DNA of 40,855 nucleotides from Lachnospiraceae bacterium (GCA_024403485.1 JAKSRT010000009.1:1-40855); one strand, 5' to 3'; positions 16,922-27,034 are shown, numbered from the stretch's first letter. Notes: a model not told the origin generated them from the sequence alone. Numbers and translations are program-made.

Positions 16922-18919
16922 TTACTTATCATTATCCATATCAAGCAGTTCCTTTTTTAAACTTATCATTCTGTCCCTAAGTACCATAGCTTCCTCGAAA
17001 TTAAGATCTGCAGCAACTTTCTTAATACGCTTCGAAAGACGTGCTATTTCTTTTTCAAGTTCTTCTCTGCTCATGGATTCGGGATCCTTGTCATCCAGCT
17101 TTTCTTCCTTACTATCCGTCGAAGAAATACGGATAATATCTCTTACCGCCTTTTTGATTGTTGTGGGGGTTATGCCGTTTGCTTCGTTATATTCAATCTG
17201 AATAGCACGTCTGCGTGCGGTCTCATCAATACACTGCTTCATGGAATCGGTAATATTGTCCGCATACATAATGACGTGTCCTTCAGAATTTCTGGCTGCT
17301 CGACCGACTGTCTGAATAAGGCTTGTGGTGGATCTAAGGAAGCCTTCTTTATCGGCATCAATAATAGCCACGAGAGATATTTCCGGAATATCAAGGCCTT
17401 CTCTAAGCAGGTTTATTCCCACAAGAACATCAAAAACATCAAGACGCATATCTCTTATTATTTCGCTTCGTTCCAATGTGTCTATATCCGAGTGCAGATA
17501 TTTTACTCGAATGCCAGCCTCAGCCAGATAATTTGTCAAGTCTTCAGCCATTTTCTTTGTAAGAGTAGTGACAAGTACCTTAAAGCCCTTCTTTGTTTCT
17601 TTTCGTATTTCGCCAATCAGGTCATCTATTTGGCCTTCAACCGGTCTAACATCAATAGGGGGATCAAGGAGACCTGTGGGTCTGATGATCTGCTCTGCCC
17701 TCATAAGTTCGTGTTCCGCCTCATATTCGCCCGGAGTCGCTGAAACAAAAAGAACCTGATCTATGCGGGATTCAAACTCACCAAAGTTTAGCGGCCTGTT
17801 ATCATAAGCTGACGGAAGTCTAAATCCGTAATCAATAAGTGATGTTTTTCTTGCATGGTCACCGGCATACATGCCGCGAACCTGAGGAAGTGTTATGTGC
17901 GACTCATCCACTATAAGAAGATAGTCATCATCAAAATAGTCAAGAAGGCAGTGCGGCGGTTCTCCCGGTTGAAGTCCGCTTAAATATCTGCTGTAATTTT
18001 CTATACCGGAACAGACTCCGGTTTCTCTAAGCATCTCTACATCAAAGTTTGTTCGTTCTGAAATGCGCTGCGCTTCAATCAGCTTATCCTCAGATTTAAA
18101 GAATTTAACACGTTCATGCATCTCCTCTTCAATCTGATTACAGGCTCCGTTAATAATATCCTGATTAAAAACATAATGAGACGCAGGAAAAATCATGCGA
18201 TGTTCAAGATTTCTGACCACTTTCCCCGTAACCGGGTCCACATCGCAGATGCGGTCGATTTCAGAGCCAAAAAATTCAATTCTTACCAGATAATCGTAAT
18301 CATGCGAAGGAGCTACTTCCACAACATCTCCACGTACTCTGAAGCAGTTTCTCTCAAGGTTTAAATCATTTCGCTGATACTGAATTCCGATTAATGCGCG
18401 GATAACCTCATCACGATCGATTTCCTGACCTCGTCTTAAAGAAACGGCCATGGCTTTAAATTCCTGAGGACTGCCAAGTCCGTAAATACATGAAACCGAC
18501 GAAATAACGATAACATCTTTTCTTTCTGACAAAGAAGCCGTAGCAGAAAGTCGAAGTCTGTCTATTTCATCGTTAATCGAAGAATCCTTTTCAATATAAG
18601 TATCTGTCTGAGCAATGTAAGCTTCCGGCTGATAATAGTCATAATAGGATACAAAATACTCCACTGCGTTCTCGGGGAAGAATTCCTTCATCTCGGAGTA
18701 AAGCTGTGCAGCCAGAGTCTTATTGTGAGCAAGAATAATTGTAGGCTTGTTAAGTGCCTGAATTACATTGGCCATTGTGAAGGTCTTTCCCGATCCGGTA
18801 ACACCAAGAAGGGTTTCACACTGGTTACCCTCTCGGAATCCCTGAACAAGCTGCTTTATTGCCTCCGGCTGATCACCTGTAGGCTTATATTCTGAATGTA
18901 ATTTAAACTCCATATCCAT
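16922..18919 (-). CDS. uvrB: Excinuclease ABC subunit B
   Basis: A 665-residue UvrB. Seen in order: the PTGDQPEAI start segment, Walker [16 protein letters not shown], the beta-hairpin [11 protein letters not shown] that probes the DNA strand, DESH (Walker B), the helicase motifs [16 protein letters not shown] and TVGRAARN, and a C-terminal UVR coiled coil ([16 protein letters not shown]...[14 protein letters not shown]) for UvrC contact. It starts 17 bases after the SGNH-like gene, too little for a normal promoter, so transcription should come from further upstream. Confidence 0.97.
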   Translation of the reverse strand: MDMEFKLHSEYKPTGDQPEAIKQLVQGFREGNQCETLLGVTGSGKTFTMANVIQALNKPTIILAHNKTLAAQLYSEMKEFFPENAVEYFVSYYDYYQPEAYIAQTDTYIEKDSSINDEIDRLRLSATASLSERKDVIVISSVSCIYGLGSPQEFKAMAVSLRRGQEIDRDEVIRALIGIQYQRNDLNLERNCFRVRGDVVEVAPSHDYDYLVRIEFFGSEIDRICDVDPVTGKVVRNLEHRMIFPASHYVFNQDIINGACNQIEEEMHERVKFFKSEDKLIEAQRISERTNFDVEMLRETGVCSGIENYSRYLSGLQPGEPPHCLLDYFDDDYLLIVDESHITLPQVRGMYAGDHARKTSLIDYGFRLPSAYDNRPLNFGEFESRIDQVLFVSATPGEYEAEHELMRAEQIIRPTGLLDPPIDVRPVEGQIDDLIGEIRKETKKGFKVLVTTLTKKMAEDLTNYLAEAGIRVKYLHSDIDTLERSEIIRDMRLDVFDVLVGINLLREGLDIPEISLVAIIDADKEGFLRSTTSLIQTVGRAARNSEGHVIMYADNITDSMKQCIDETARRRAIQIEYNEANGITPTTIKKAVRDIIRISSTDSKEEKLDDKDPESMSREELEKEIARLSKRIKKVAADLNFEEAMVLRDRMISLKKELLDMDNDK

Positions 18920-18936
18920 CTCTATTTCTTAAAATT

Positions 18937-20523
18937 TTAGTACATAATAATCTTACTATACATATAGACCGGCTCAGGCCGTCCAACACTAGCTTCATAT
19001 TCGCAGCCAAATATTATTTGTACTTTCCCGTTAATCGCTGTCATGTCTATAACATATTGATGCCACTCATTATCAATATCGTAGCAATTATATGGTAATT
19101 CTCCCACGATCTCACCGTTCTCGTCTATCACACACACTATAGGTTGACTGCCGGTAGATAATGTCTTGCCATAAAATGTAAGATAACCATAGTCATCAAC
19201 ATTTTCAACTTCAATAGTTGCGCCAATGTATTCTTCGCTTTCAGCATAACCCTTCGCTGATATTTCGGTTTCATGTTGGAGATTTCCTATACATTCGATG
19301 CCACATGTATTATCACATTGTCCCTCAACAATATTCGCACTATACAAATGCAAATTTTCTCTATTGGTCCCCAACAAATCAACAGGCTGTACACCGGAGA
19401 ATTCTTGATTTAGCAAAGCTGCAATATAAAAATCGCTTTCATAGTCAACTTGGCTGTTTAGCTTACTATATTCAAAATTCAAATAATTATTCAATTCCGT
19501 TTCTAAATATTCAGCATAATTATCTTCGGTCAATTCATATTTCCCATCATGCATCCACCGCAAAATTAAGCTATTTATCCACTGACCATAATGTATAGTA
19601 TCCTTATAATTATTTATGTTTCCCGTTATGTCCAGTCTGTTATTAAATGAAAACAATCGTATATTATCACATTGAAGAATCATCTCGATAATATATTCTT
19701 CAGCCTCAATTTGTTTATAGATATCTCCTTTTACCACCAAATTTTTCCACCAAATTGCGCTATATGGTGTAAAAAAATAATAAAAAGTTATATTGGGATT
19801 TTCTTTGGCTATTTGTATTACATTTTGTGAAACATTCCCTTCTATAGTCTTTTTCTCTGCCTCAGACAAATGTATTGGCTTCCCTTTGGCAATATCTTCT
19901 ATTCCGTTCTGACATACTTCCCTCATTCCAAATGAGTTTTCATACTGCCAGCTTGAGTACTCATCAAAAGAAGTAATTCCCGGCGCAAAACCATCTTGAC
20001 TTCTTGCTTCAGCTATAGGGTATACTCTACTCCATATAATATCTCTGTTCCAAATATACAAAACATCGTTTAAAGGTTTTGAATCATAAAGAAAAGTAGG
20101 AAAATCGCCTAAATCCGTCCTCATTCTATCTTTGCTATCGAAAAACATCCACATATCAAGGCCACGGACAACTATTTCGAGATTTGGATTATTTTCAACA
20201 GCAACTATTAAGTTTTCATTCGTTTCCTTATATGTTCCACCTGAGTACGGTACTTTTATGGATTTACAGTCAAAAATAACATCCATATCCGAAGTTTTGA
20301 AATTTTCTGTCATCGAAGTTCCCGTTATCATGGCATTATACTCAAAATGCTTTGTAATCCCATCATTCTGACTTCTTTGGTTATCTAATGTGTAAAAATA
20401 TTTTGTTGTATCCGGTTTATGATAATGCATAAAAGGGTCAACTTTATAGACCCATATCCCTAAAAATCCCAAGCCCAATACAACAATGGTTAACCATCCT
20501 ATTGCCCAATACTTTGGCTTCAT
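18937..20523 (-). CDS. SGNH-hydrolase-like partner of the MBOAT acyltransferase
   Basis: A 528-residue protein with an N-terminal membrane anchor (YWAIGWLTIVVLGLGFLGIWVY) and an extracytoplasmic domain. It shows the elements expected of AlgX/AlgJ/DltD-like SGNH folds: MITGTSMTENF (block I serine, about residue 67) and NYKDTIHYGQWIN (Asp/His pair). The C-terminal 130 residues look like a separate beta-rich carbohydrate-binding-type module (YGYLTFYGKTL...VQIIFGCEYEAS). Start chosen at ATG 20523 with AGGA ten bases upstream; a GTG nine bases earlier would touch the site. Next to an MBOAT gene, it probably completes O-acyl transfer to a surface glycan. Its composition is visibly AT-richer than uvrBA. 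Confidence 0.72.
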   Translation of the reverse strand: MKPKYWAIGWLTIVVLGLGFLGIWVYKVDPFMHYHKPDTTKYFYTLDNQRSQNDGITKHFEYNAMITGTSMTENFKTSDMDVIFDCKSIKVPYSGGTYKETNENLIVAVENNPNLEIVVRGLDMWMFFDSKDRMRTDLGDFPTFLYDSKPLNDVLYIWNRDIIWSRVYPIAEARSQDGFAPGITSFDEYSSWQYENSFGMREVCQNGIEDIAKGKPIHLSEAEKKTIEGNVSQNVIQIAKENPNITFYYFFTPYSAIWWKNLVVKGDIYKQIEAEEYIIEMILQCDNIRLFSFNNRLDITGNINNYKDTIHYGQWINSLILRWMHDGKYELTEDNYAEYLETELNNYLNFEYSKLNSQVDYESDFYIAALLNQEFSGVQPVDLLGTNRENLHLYSANIVEGQCDNTCGIECIGNLQHETEISAKGYAESEEYIGATIEVENVDDYGYLTFYGKTLSTGSQPIVCVIDENGEIVGELPYNCYDIDNEWHQYVIDMTAINGKVQIIFGCEYEASVGRPEPVYMYSKIIMY

Positions 20524-20535
20524 ACCAATCACTTC

Positions 20536-21983
20536 CTAAAAATTGAAATACAAAAACACAGATTCCGAGCCCAAACATGTAATGCCCCATATAAAAAAGA
20601 CTGAAGCAAATATCGTCCCTGCCCAAGTAAATTTGTCCTTATTTCTATAATTATTTTCCAAAATAAAGCATACAAAAGCCGAAACTAAGATGAACATATT
20701 CATAATAAATCCGCGAATTTCAGCATTCTTTCCCCAAAACAGAATTGTATTTAGGAAGAATTCAGCCTCCGGGAATGAAAAAGAAGCAATTAATCCATCG
20801 CTAATATACGTACTTTGCATCGAAATGATGTGTAGCAAAATATCACTCCACTGTTGAATACTTTCTGCTCTGAATAAAAGCCACAATATGTTTATAACAA
20901 TGAAGCTAAGTAACCACCTAGCCGGTTCAAATATATTCTTTGCATACTTCTCAACCAATCTGTCAAAAACACAAAATGCGCCGTGCAAAATTCCCCAAAC
21001 TACAAATGTCCAAATAGCTCCATGCCACATTCCGCTAATCAAGAAAACAATCATTGTATTTACGCACGTGAACAGAAGTCCCTTTTTGCTCCCTCCCAAG
21101 GGAATATAGATGTATTTTGTGAGAAATTTAGTTAATGATATATGCCACCTTTTCCAAAAGTCTCTTACAGAAAGCGCCTTATAAGGTGAATCGAAGTTAA
21201 TCGGCAGAGATATATTTATCATTTGAGATACACCTACCGCCATATCACTGTAACCGCTAAAGTCAAAGTATATCTCAAAAGTGTAGAAAAGCATTACTAA
21301 AATCCAATCCATTGATGTGGCTTCTTCCACATTTGCAAACCCCCACGAAACCGCTTTCGAAAATGTGTCAGCAAGTATTACTTTTTTACTAAGCCAAATG
21401 AAAATAATTTCAATCCGGAAGCAATATTGCCCCAATTTACTTTCATTAAATCACGGTCATTATACTGCTCTATAAAATCTGCCGGATCCATTAACGGTCC
21501 CATCAATATTTTGGGGAAATACAAGATATATGAAATATAATCAACAAAGTCGACTTTCTTTATTTCATGGTTGTAAACGGCTACGATGTACGCTATTTGC
21601 TGAAATGTAAAAAAGCTGATACCCAGCGGCAGACTTAACCATTTAAGTTGTAATAATTCTTTTCCGAACCACTCATTGATGTGTGCTATTGCAAAATATG
21701 AGTATTTAAAGTATAAAAGCAGACACACATTTACCATTACCGGAAGATACATAAATATCTTTTTCCATTTTACTTTTCCTATTAATATGGCAAATATGTA
21801 ATTGATAGCAATGCTGATACCAAGTACTTTCAAGTTAGATATGCCACTATATGCATAGAAAAAAAGGCTGGCGGCAATAATAACAATCTTACCCAATACA
21901 AACTTAATTTTGCCAAGCAAGAAATAACTCAATATTACCATTGGGAGAAAAGCAAATATAAACCCATAGCTGTTAAACTGCAT
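20536..21983 (-). pseudogene. MBOAT O-acyltransferase (AlgI/DltB-like), interrupted by a -1 frameshift
   Basis: Two overlapping frames together make one full-length MBOAT protein of about 480 residues. Frame 1 (start 21983) covers the N-terminus and stops at 21378 after GLKLFSFGLVKK. Frame 2 continues with KKVILADTFSKAV and runs to 20536; it holds ALSVRDFWKRWHISLT and the active-site region SGMWHGAIWTFVVWGILHG with the conserved histidine. The break is at an A6 run (21382-21387); a seventh A would restore GLVKKVILAD exactly. MBOAT proteins move acyl groups across the membrane to a glycan or teichoic acid. It may be a true pseudogene, a slippery or phase-variable gene, or a sequencing error. 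The start has AAAGG ten bases upstream. Confidence 0.85.
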
Positions 21984-22085
21984 AAATTATCAACCTTTAT
22001 TTTTATTCTCTAATCACTTCTTGTTGCCGGTTGCTCTTCTAAATATGTGTATGTCAAAGGAAAACCGTGTAAAGTATCTTTAGAT

Positions 22086-22145
22086 ATTATCACATACACA
22101 CTCATTTGTCCATAAAATTACGAACATTCGTTCGTGTTTTGACAA
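22086..22145 (-). promoter_or_regulatory. Putative promoter region of the MBOAT-SGNH-uvrB-uvrA operon
   Basis: On the minus strand, TTGTCA (22140-22145) stands just upstream of the LexA box, and TGGACA (22107-22112) with GATAAT/ATAATA (22085-22091, spacing 15-16) just downstream of it. Either could be the core promoter; both would be blocked or overlapped by LexA. It is located after the lipoprotein terminator and about 105-160 bases before the MBOAT start. Confidence 0.45.
22121..22134. promoter_or_regulatory. LexA (DinR) SOS box
   Basis: CGAACATTCGTTCG fits the Gram-positive SOS box CGAAC-N4-GTTCG exactly; extended outward it is a 16-base inverted repeat ACGAAC-ATTC-GTTCGT (22120-22135). 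It lies between a terminator and the MBOAT start, so it should control the minus-strand transcript that ends with uvrB and uvrA, known SOS genes in Firmicutes. No other box of this type was noticed near uvrB. Confidence 0.8.
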
Positions 22146-22191
22146 ACGCAGAGCACTCTACCCTCGATATATCACTCGACGCATTGAACAT

Positions 22192-22226
22192 AAAAAGGCC
22201 GCCCGGAGTTTATTCCGACCAGCCTT
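22192..22226 (-). terminator. Intrinsic terminator after the lipoprotein gene
   Basis: Minus strand: AAGGC...TCGGA pairs imperfectly with TCCG...GCCTT around a short AT loop and is followed by TTTTT. It lies 32 bases past the stop of the small lipoprotein gene. Confidence 0.75.
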
Positions 22227-22258
22227 CTTGCATTTGTAATCGTTACCTGTAATTTCAA

Positions 22259-22660
22259 TTAACCCTGATTTGTATAGGTATATAGTTCACTACCGTCAGC
22301 ATTTAAGTAGATAAACTTAACTGTGATTTCACTGCTTACGCCGCTTTCGCCCTTAATAGATGCAATTGTACCGGCAACTGACTTGTCAAGTTCGCTGGCC
22401 ATCATGTCGGGATCAAGCATTGTATCATCAGCAAACTGATAATAGTATGAAAGTGTATCACCTTTAACTTCAATCCATACATTGCTGTATACACTGCCGT
22501 ATCCGGCTGCGGTAATCTGCTTCATCATAGTAGTATTAATCTGTTCGATTCTTCCGGCCTTTGTATAATAGTCTTCAAGATTCTTTGCGCTGCTTCCGCA
22601 AGCTGCCAATACACATACCGCCATAACAATTGCTAAAATTTTTGCAAATCTCTTTTTCAT
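22259..22660 (-). CDS. Small lipoprotein of unknown function
   Basis: A 133-residue protein with a lipoprotein signal peptide: a KKR start, a hydrophobic core (ILAIVMAVCVL) and the lipobox LAAC with the modified cysteine at residue 21. The mature part of about 110 residues begins GSSAKNLEDYYTKAG and contains alternating helix and strand segments (SYYYQFADDTMLDPDMMASELDKS; SSEITVKFIYLNADGSELYTY). It resembles the short DUF4854-type lipoproteins common in Lachnospiraceae, but I assign this with caution. AGGAG lies seven bases before the ATG. It is a single-gene transcript with its own promoter and terminator. Confidence 0.85.
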   Translation of the reverse strand: MKKRFAKILAIVMAVCVLAACGSSAKNLEDYYTKAGRIEQINTTMMKQITAAGYGSVYSNVWIEVKGDTLSYYYQFADDTMLDPDMMASELDKSVAGTIASIKGESGVSSEITVKFIYLNADGSELYTYTNQG

Positions 22661-22714
22661 ATCATTCTCCTACCAATAAAATATTTTTGTGAGCTTTCCT
22701 CAACACAGCTTTTG

Positions 22715-22743
22715 AATTTAACATTAAAAGAGCTGTATGTCAA
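22715..22743 (-). promoter_or_regulatory. SigA-type promoter of the lipoprotein gene
   Basis: Minus strand TTGACA (22738-22743), 17-base spacer, TAAATT (22715-22720). The -35 is a perfect consensus match; the -10 matches four of six. It lies about 55 bases before the start codon, in the region shared with the divergent glycosyltransferase gene. Confidence 0.7.
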
Positions 22744-22793
22744 TCTTAATTAGAATATGGACAAAAGAAACTCCTCTGATGTAAATTTATTAT

Positions 22794-24359
22794 ATGAAAA
22801 ATACAGAAACTATTATTTGCCGATTGATATGCGGTTTTTTTGTGCTTGCCGGTGCAATATTAAGTTATTACTCACTGATTGAAACAGTAGTTATTACTAC
22901 CAATTACGAAGAGTATACAATACTGAAGGATCACCCCTTGCGTAATCTTATTACGATAATAATTCTTTTTGCACTTCTTGGACTGTTTACATTTATAATC
23001 GACGGACTGATTTCAAAAAGATCAATTGATCTTGCTAAATTTGAAAAGTATCTGTTCACCGCAGTATTTGCCGTCACATCCATTCTCTCAATTATTTGGG
23101 CTTTTCAAAGCGATGCTTTTCCAAGAGCGGACGGCTGGTACGTCGCCCAGTATGCAGAAGTTACCGCAAAGGGTATCTACCCCGATTTTCTTTTGCCCCA
23201 AGGATATCTTTATACCTATCAAAACCAGCTTGGTTTGTACATACTGATGACCTTGCTCTTTAAGCTGTTTGGTTCAATGAAGTTCCTTTCTTTCACTCTC
23301 TTCAACGCACTCAGTTATATCCTTTTATTTGCTTCATCACGAGGTGTTGTTTCCGCTCAGGACAAAAGAATCGTTCCCAAAATTTATGTGGACATATTTT
23401 ACCCGCTGTTTCTTCCTGCATTTCTTTATGTAGGCTTCATTTACCAGGATATATCCGCATTGGCTTTTGGTATGTTTGGACTTTGGATGATTTGCGAATA
23501 TTTCGAAAGTCCCCGACTCAAATATGTTGTTTTATCGTTTGTAGGTTTTCTTATCTCTGCATTTATAAGAAACAATCTGACAATAATACTAATTGCTCTG
23601 GCCATATATGTATTAGTCACTTCACTAAGACAAAAGAAGTTTGCACCCGTTTTAGGGTTTCTGGCTGTTTTTCTTGCGGTATTTATAGGAAGCAGCCTGC
23701 CTAAGTGGTATTTAAACTCAAAATTCGATGCCGGGCTGAACGGGAAAGTAGCGTATTCAACTTGGATATATATGGGACTGGGTGATAATGAATTCGGTCC
23801 CGGGACCTATGATGGTACCAACAGGCAAATTATTGAAGATTCCGAGTTTGATCTTGATGTCGCTTCAAAAAAGGGTAATACAATGATTAAAGAACGTGTA
23901 AGCGAAATGACAAAAGAACCGCTTAACACATTAGATTTTTTCAAAAGAAAACTTCTTATCCAGTGGAACGAGCCCGACTGCCATGCTTACTACGAAGTTG
24001 CCACCGCAGTTTACGATCCGGTATCCGGAATCGATAAATCAAAAGTAAATACAATAGCTTATGTATTTAAAAATCCGACTACAATAAGATATTCCAGGTC
24101 ATTAATGAACATCTTTCAATTGTTCACATATGTTGTTCTTACGATCTGGGCCGCATCATATCTCTTTTCAAAGCGAGCAACTTTACGACATTTGTTTTTA
24201 CTTATGATAGCAGACGGCGGCATTGTTCTTACGCTTTTATGGGAGGCCAAAAGCCGCTACGTTCTTCCCTATATGCTGATTTTAGTCTGTTGTCTTGCCA
24301 TAGCCTCAGCAGATATTAATGAATGGATAAAGAGTAAAATAAAAACTAAGTTGCAGTAA
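22794..24359 (+). CDS. GT-C-type polytopic membrane glycosyltransferase
   Basis: A 521-residue protein with about eleven hydrophobic helices and the layout of GT39/PMT-like polyprenyl-phosphate-sugar transferases. The first extracytoplasmic loop contains AFPRADGWYVAQYAEV, with the acidic residue expected for catalysis. A late motif LWEAKSRYVLPYMLIL stands near the C-terminus, followed by a short basic tail (SKIKTKLQ). The same two landmarks occur in the N-terminal half of the convergent fused protein (YPTADAEILIEIAE and IWEAKPRYVFPAYL), so the two are paralogues. I see no clear ribosome binding site before the ATG. The target glycan is unknown. Confidence 0.75.
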   Translation: MKNTETIICRLICGFFVLAGAILSYYSLIETVVITTNYEEYTILKDHPLRNLITIIILFALLGLFTFIIDGLISKRSIDLAKFEKYLFTAVFAVTSILSIIWAFQSDAFPRADGWYVAQYAEVTAKGIYPDFLLPQGYLYTYQNQLGLYILMTLLFKLFGSMKFLSFTLFNALSYILLFASSRGVVSAQDKRIVPKIYVDIFYPLFLPAFLYVGFIYQDISALAFGMFGLWMICEYFESPRLKYVVLSFVGFLISAFIRNNLTIILIALAIYVLVTSLRQKKFAPVLGFLAVFLAVFIGSSLPKWYLNSKFDAGLNGKVAYSTWIYMGLGDNEFGPGTYDGTNRQIIEDSEFDLDVASKKGNTMIKERVSEMTKEPLNTLDFFKRKLLIQWNEPDCHAYYEVATAVYDPVSGIDKSKVNTIAYVFKNPTTIRYSRSLMNIFQLFTYVVLTIWAASYLFSKRATLRHLFLLMIADGGIVLTLLWEAKSRYVLPYMLILVCCLAIASADINEWIKSKIKTKLQ

Positions 24360-24391
24360 TTTTCATACTTATTCCGTTTTGCCGCAAATCG

Positions 24392-24423
24392 AAAACAGAC
24401 GACACTTTTGTGCCGTCTGTTTT
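24392..24423. terminator. Bidirectional intrinsic terminator
   Basis: AAAACAGACGACAC (24392-24405), loop TTTT, GTGCCGTCTGTTTT (24410-24423): a 14-base-pair stem with one mismatch, flanked by A and T runs on both sides. It lies between two convergent genes and can serve both. Confidence 0.88.
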
Positions 24424-24452
24424 TATAAGCCAAAGGAACCATGATCGTGTAA

Positions 24453-27002
24453 TTAGGACCGTCCCCACTTCTTCTTTCCCGCAAAAATCATAAGCACCGA
24501 TATTACTGCCGATATCGGCAACGTATATGCAAACGGTACCATTCCATAATTCATTCCGCCGTATAGAAGCAGGCATACAACCGTGAACACCCACATGTGC
24601 ACGAAATAAATGTTTGTACTGAGTTTTCTGAAAAAAGGCCAGATTCTTGTTCCCTTAAGATTTAAATTAACTCCAATCATCAGTAAGCCAATACTTTCAA
24701 GAAGATATGGTGCATCTTCGAACTTAGCAGGGAAAGAAAGGAAATATCCAATAAGCAAAAGAAGGGTTCCCGTTTTCCAAGACAACTTCTTTTTCGCAAA
24801 ATATACTCCAAGCGGAATATAGCACAAGCCTCCTAAAACTCTTCCCTTACCGATTGTATTGATTACAATCGCTCTGATTACATCATATACTTTTCCCGCA
24901 TATGCTCCGCTCATCAAATAATCGATAAAGAAACTTACCAGGAATGCTGTCACAGACAAAACAATCCATGTACTTTCTTTTACATTTATTTTAATCAAAA
25001 GAAGCATAAACAGGCATGCGAATATACTGGAAAGCAAATACCACAAAATCCATGAATTGTAGTGTTCTCCCGTAAACAGGAATCCCTGAAGATAATATAG
25101 TATCGCTGTTTTTAAATCAAAATTGTATTGAACATATTCATAAATTGCCAAAGGCAGATATATCACATTCCATATCACATATAGAATGAAAATCTTTTTT
25201 ATATAATCTAATATTATTTTTTTCTTTTCGCTGTATGCCTCACATTTAAGCAGTTTTTTACCGAGAAGAAATCCGGCGGCCAGGAAAAAGAAACCAACGG
25301 CAGGCCTGATAAGTCCTTCAATATAATGACCCTTCCCGGCTTCTATCATCGTGACATGAGGAAGAGTATGAATAGCCACTACAGCCACAGCCATAAGTAT
25401 TTTTATCAAATCAAGGCCGACGTAATTACCTACTACCTCTGTCTTTTCAGATACAAGATATTCCCTTATGCGCATAATACCCGCATTTTCATAGTATTCA
25501 ACCAATTGATCAAAACAAAAAACTGCGAATGGTATCGTGCAAAGATATGCAGGAAATACATACCTTGGCTTGGCCTCCCATATAATACTGAAAAGAAAGC
25601 TTCCAAAAACATAAATCAATGAAAGATATGACAGTAACGGTTCTTCCTGCTTCTTTCGAATCGAAAAGAAGATCTTTAACATGATTACCCCATAAACAAA
25701 AAGCTGAAAAATCTTACAATACTGACCCAACTTCCATAAATAATCAAATTCGTTGTAGAACTTTGAAGCAAACTCTGACTGTCCCTCCGGTTCATAACTG
25801 TTTGTCATATTTAAGCATGAATAAGTAGGGGTATTCCACTGGTAGTTGATTTTTCTGTAATAGAAGTCAACCGCATATTTCGGATCGTCAGCAAACTGAT
25901 TCATTTTTGTTTTGATAGCACTTTTTACAGCCAGCTTTGTGATCGCTGCATCATTGTCATTATTAACAAATACAAGTTGATGATAAAAATTACACCAACC
26001 GGGCATTCCATCGGTATCGCTCAATCCCATACCCACGGTCGCAATCATGGGGATCGCATCAAAATCATCATTTGTATAATCCTTATATATCGCATTGTTT
26101 ATTGCCGTAGGAATAAATGTGCCTGCGAGTACCACAAGAATAAGTATGGCACTTAGGATTCTTTTTTCTTTTTTCAACAATCCGATTGTCAAAAAAATGA
26201 GAATTGCGGCAGTGACTATAAGTGCATTAGTCTTAACAAGATAATTCAAGCCACATGCACAAAATATAATAATAAACTTATATATTTTAGGATTATTTAC
26301 ACATTCACATACCATGTATATTGAAAACATGGTAAGACCTGCGTAAAGCAAGTCGCCGTAAATCATGGGAGTATAGAAGTAAAGAGGAAGACAGAAAAGC
26401 ATAAAAATGCAATATAAAAAACGCAGTTTTGAGGCTTTATCTTTAGGTGCTATGTGCTTAATAATTCCCGAGCCTGAGGCCACAATAATAATAACCGACA
26501 CCGCAAGCACCATCTGATATGCTTTAAAATTACCGTCACCGAACACTTTGTGTATCATTCGAAGAACAGTAACAAAGCCTAACTGATACGGAAAAAAGGT
26601 AAGATAGTCATTGGGAGCGAAGGGCTGCTGAATATGATTATTTATATTCTCTGCAATTTCAATCAAAATCTCCGCATCTGCAGTAGGATACACATTTGCC
26701 GCAAATATCCATGCTGCTGAAATAGCATACATAACCAAGCAGAAAAATCCCGTTATTGCCGCTGCAGGAATTTTATAAAGAAATTTGTCATACAAAATTC
26801 CAAGTCCCTTCAATGCGGCTGTTAAAACAAGAATCCAAAAGGACATATATAAAACATTGTTTCCGTTAAGAATCAGAGCCTCATTGGAGGTATTCAAATT
26901 TATACCGGTGTAAGCCAAGCCCACAAAAAACAGGGCGGCAAACATTATAAGCAGAATAACCCGCAAAATTTTTGTATATGTCAGTTCCTTTAATATCTTC
27001 AT
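24453..27002 (-). CDS. Fusion: GT-C membrane glycosyltransferase plus acyltransferase-3 domain
   Basis: An 849-residue protein of two membrane modules. Residues 1 to about 510 are a GT-C-like glycosyltransferase: an N-terminal helix, the acidic loop YPTADAEILIEIAENIN, many helices, and the late motif IWEAKPRYVFPAYL. Residues from about 535 to 845 form an Acyltransf_3 domain (GLDLIKILMAVAVVAIHTLPHV with the usual histidine; RPAVGFFFLAAGFLLGKKLL; SWILWYLLSSIFACLF; IYFVHMWVF). That family O-acylates glycans with acyl-CoA. The fusion suggests that the sugar is transferred and acylated, or flipped, in one complex. AGGGA lies about seven bases before the start; the gene follows the MurE-like gene by 32 bases and is last in the operon. 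Confidence 0.8.
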   Translation of the reverse strand: MKILKELTYTKILRVILLIMFAALFFVGLAYTGINLNTSNEALILNGNNVLYMSFWILVLTAALKGLGILYDKFLYKIPAAAITGFFCLVMYAISAAWIFAANVYPTADAEILIEIAENINNHIQQPFAPNDYLTFFPYQLGFVTVLRMIHKVFGDGNFKAYQMVLAVSVIIIVASGSGIIKHIAPKDKASKLRFLYCIFMLFCLPLYFYTPMIYGDLLYAGLTMFSIYMVCECVNNPKIYKFIIIFCACGLNYLVKTNALIVTAAILIFLTIGLLKKEKRILSAILILVVLAGTFIPTAINNAIYKDYTNDDFDAIPMIATVGMGLSDTDGMPGWCNFYHQLVFVNNDNDAAITKLAVKSAIKTKMNQFADDPKYAVDFYYRKINYQWNTPTYSCLNMTNSYEPEGQSEFASKFYNEFDYLWKLGQYCKIFQLFVYGVIMLKIFFSIRKKQEEPLLSYLSLIYVFGSFLFSIIWEAKPRYVFPAYLCTIPFAVFCFDQLVEYYENAGIMRIREYLVSEKTEVVGNYVGLDLIKILMAVAVVAIHTLPHVTMIEAGKGHYIEGLIRPAVGFFFLAAGFLLGKKLLKCEAYSEKKKIILDYIKKIFILYVIWNVIYLPLAIYEYVQYNFDLKTAILYYLQGFLFTGEHYNSWILWYLLSSIFACLFMLLLIKINVKESTWIVLSVTAFLVSFFIDYLMSGAYAGKVYDVIRAIVINTIGKGRVLGGLCYIPLGVYFAKKKLSWKTGTLLLLIGYFLSFPAKFEDAPYLLESIGLLMIGVNLNLKGTRIWPFFRKLSTNIYFVHMWVFTVVCLLLYGGMNYGMVPFAYTLPISAVISVLMIFAGKKKWGRS

Positions 27003-27034
27003 CTCAATCCCTATCTATAGAAAACAAGTGCATA

